Shown piece by piece: positions 63,034-64,000 of a stretch of 64,000 bases of DNA. A program made the position numbers and the translations under genes. The DNA comes from G958295935 sp965224235 (lineage in GTDB: Bacteria > Chloroflexota > Dehalococcoidia > Lucifugimonadales > Lucifugimonadaceae): positions 1,116,001-1,180,000 of the forward strand of contig CBDCYP010000002.1 in assembly GCA_965224235.1 (NCBI GenBank), read 5' to 3'. The notes under the pieces were generated by a model. That model searched no databases, was not told the DNA's origin, and worked only from the letters and a program-made list of their open reading frames with translations. The first letter of the stretch is position 1, and each line of letters begins with the position of its first letter.

Positions 63034-63508
63034 ATGGTTGCTGACTCGCCAGTGTTCGTAGGGATCGATGTTTCGAAGGGATGGGTGGACGCCGCGGTGC
63101 GCCCCAAGGGCACTGCGCGGCGAGTCAACCTGGACCGGGAAGGGGTAGACGGTCTCGTCCTCCGGGGGGCTGAGCGCCCTCGCACCTCAGATCGTCGTCA
63201 TGGAGGCCGCGGGCGGGTATGAACCCCCCCTCGCCGTGGCGTTCGGTGTCGCGGGCGTCCCCGTTGCCGTCGTCAACCCCCGCCCGGTCCGGGACTTTGT
63301 GCGCACCCAGGGCATACTCGCGAAGACCGACCGCATCGAGGCCGCTGAGCCGTGACAGCGGGAAGCTCCGGGGCACACGCGGCTGCTGAGGGCGGGGAAA
63401 CCCAAAAAGGTGGCTCTGACGGCCTGCATGAGCAAGCTACTGACCATCATCAATGCCATGCTCGAGCACGGCGCCAAATGGGAGGCAGAACACGCTCGAA
63501 ACGCTTGA
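63034..63508 (+). pseudogene. Decayed IS110-family transposase
   Basis: Three fragments in different frames spell an IS110 transposase. The first is FVGIDVSKGWVDAAVRPKG, the DEDD N-terminus. After a frameshift near 63160 comes VVMEAAGGYEPPLAVAF with VAVVNPRPVRDFVRTQG and LAKTDRIEA, ended by a stop at 63355. After a large deletion the C-terminal RAGKPKKVALTACMSKLL and INAMLEHGAKW follow, to a stop at 63506. An intact member is over 300 residues, so most of the middle is missing. It cannot transpose by itself. Confidence 0.85.
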
Positions 63509-63568
63509 CTATCAACACAGTTGCTACACCTGTGTGTTCGTCCTAACGATGTCTACACCGCTGGCCCG

Positions 63569-64000
63569 TTACTCTACGTCTCCGCGGGGTAACCAGATAT
63601 TCCAATAAGGCCGGTTATTCACGCTTAGACGGCCGGCAGTGGGACCGCCGAAGGGGTAGTAGTCATGTTCAATTGGGCGGGAAATGCTGACCTCGTCGAA
63701 TCTGAACACGGTCGTTTCCTGGAACTGGGTCCCCGGTTCGCCATCGCAATTTCCGAAAGACATCGCACCTAGTTCATGGGCTGGAAGCCGGCCGTTCTCG
63801 ACCGACTTCATTATCCACTTCAGCGAACCGTCCGAGGTCGGAAGAACAATGGATATTCGCCTGCGCAGTCCGGGCGCAGTGCGGGCCAAATCCGTTCCGG
63901 TTGCGTCGCATGTGTGTTCGCCCGAGATCGTGGCACGCCATTGTGAATCCCCTTCTGGTCCGTAAAAGAACGTGACCCCGGCGGGCCTCTCGGGGGTATC
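63569..64000 (-). CDS. C-terminal part of an unrecognised protein, cut by the window edge
   Basis: The frame is open from the right edge of the window to a stop at 63569, about 143 residues. Upstream of the apparent TTG at 63889 it continues sensibly with GVTFFYGPEGDSQWRATISG and EHTCDATGTDLAR, so the gene begins beyond 64000. Visible motifs include RISIVLPTSDGSLKWIMKS and YWNIWLPRGDVE. The composition (many W, G, D, T) suggests an extracellular beta-rich domain. No family is recognised. Confidence 0.65.
   Translation of the reverse strand, partial: DTPERPAGVTFFYGPEGDSQWRATISGEHTCDATGTDLARTAPGLRRRISIVLPTSDGSLKWIMKSVENGRLPAHELGAMSFGNCDGEPGTQFQETTVFRFDEVSISRPIEHDYYPFGGPTAGRLSVNNRPYWNIWLPRGDVE

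Overview
The window looks like chromosomal DNA of a GC-rich (about 60%) bacterium, most likely a Chloroflexota member. The suggestion of a Dehalococcoidia/SAR202-like lineage is inference. Supporting signs are a T-box leader with a transcription terminator before ilvB, DUF3090-SCO1664 and HtpX-PspAB pairs shared with Actinobacteria, two enolase-superfamily (mandelate racemase/MLE) enzymes, large secreted surface proteins with Thr/Pro linkers, and many dispersed palindromic intergenic repeats. No rRNA, convincing tRNA, CRISPR array, prophage or replication origin was seen.

Layout. 0.1-5 kb: two minus-strand secreted proteins (a Thr/Pro-rich protein with a C-terminal membrane/basic tail, and a 1000-residue Ig-like surface protein) ending at a strong terminator, then a 1.5 kb repeat-rich gap. 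6.5-13.8 kb: a 2-hydroxyacid dehydrogenase, comEC-comEA competence genes (comEA carries a recent 261-bp duplication), an enolase-superfamily enzyme and ilvE. 14.2-17.7 kb: a membrane protein, a PAP2-like protein lacking its catalytic residues, a PIG-L deacetylase and glyA. 17.8-25.6 kb: rpsF-ssb-rpsR (S18 with very long low-complexity extensions), a SurA-like foldase, hom-thrC, then a FemAB/CelD-like acyltransferase and an MshA-like glycosyltransferase. 26-30.7 kb: a GH15 glucoamylase/trehalase, a double-GNAT protein, and a pair of small secreted-protein genes behind a strong hairpin.

30.7-32.8 kb is a nest of mobile DNA: an intact IS1182-type element with a 5-bp target duplication has split a palindromic repeat, and the whole is bracketed by two copies of a 122-bp MITE-like element. 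32.8-42.8 kb is one branched-chain amino-acid operon, ilvB-ilvN-ilvC-leuA-leuC-(DUF4328)-leuD-leuB, behind a T-box riboswitch whose apparent specifier is CTC (leucine). With cimA (48.8-50.4 kb, with a candidate attenuator), ilvE, hom and thrC, the window encodes most of Leu/Val/Ile/Thr synthesis.

42.9-64 kb: an MDR dehydrogenase, a penicillin-acylase family protein, a second enolase-superfamily enzyme, a JAMM peptidase, cimA, DUF3090-SCO1664, an inositol-phosphatase family protein, htpX-pspAB, a glutamine-amidotransferase-like protein without its nucleophile, gyrA, an MMPL transporter, a CrtC/AttH-like exported protein, a flavin reductase, an IS110 remnant and a truncated gene at the right edge. 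The most notable observations are the extended S18, two probable pseudoenzymes, the small secreted pair, the nested mobile elements, the two amino-acid regulatory leaders, and homologues of three mycothiol-biosynthesis families.
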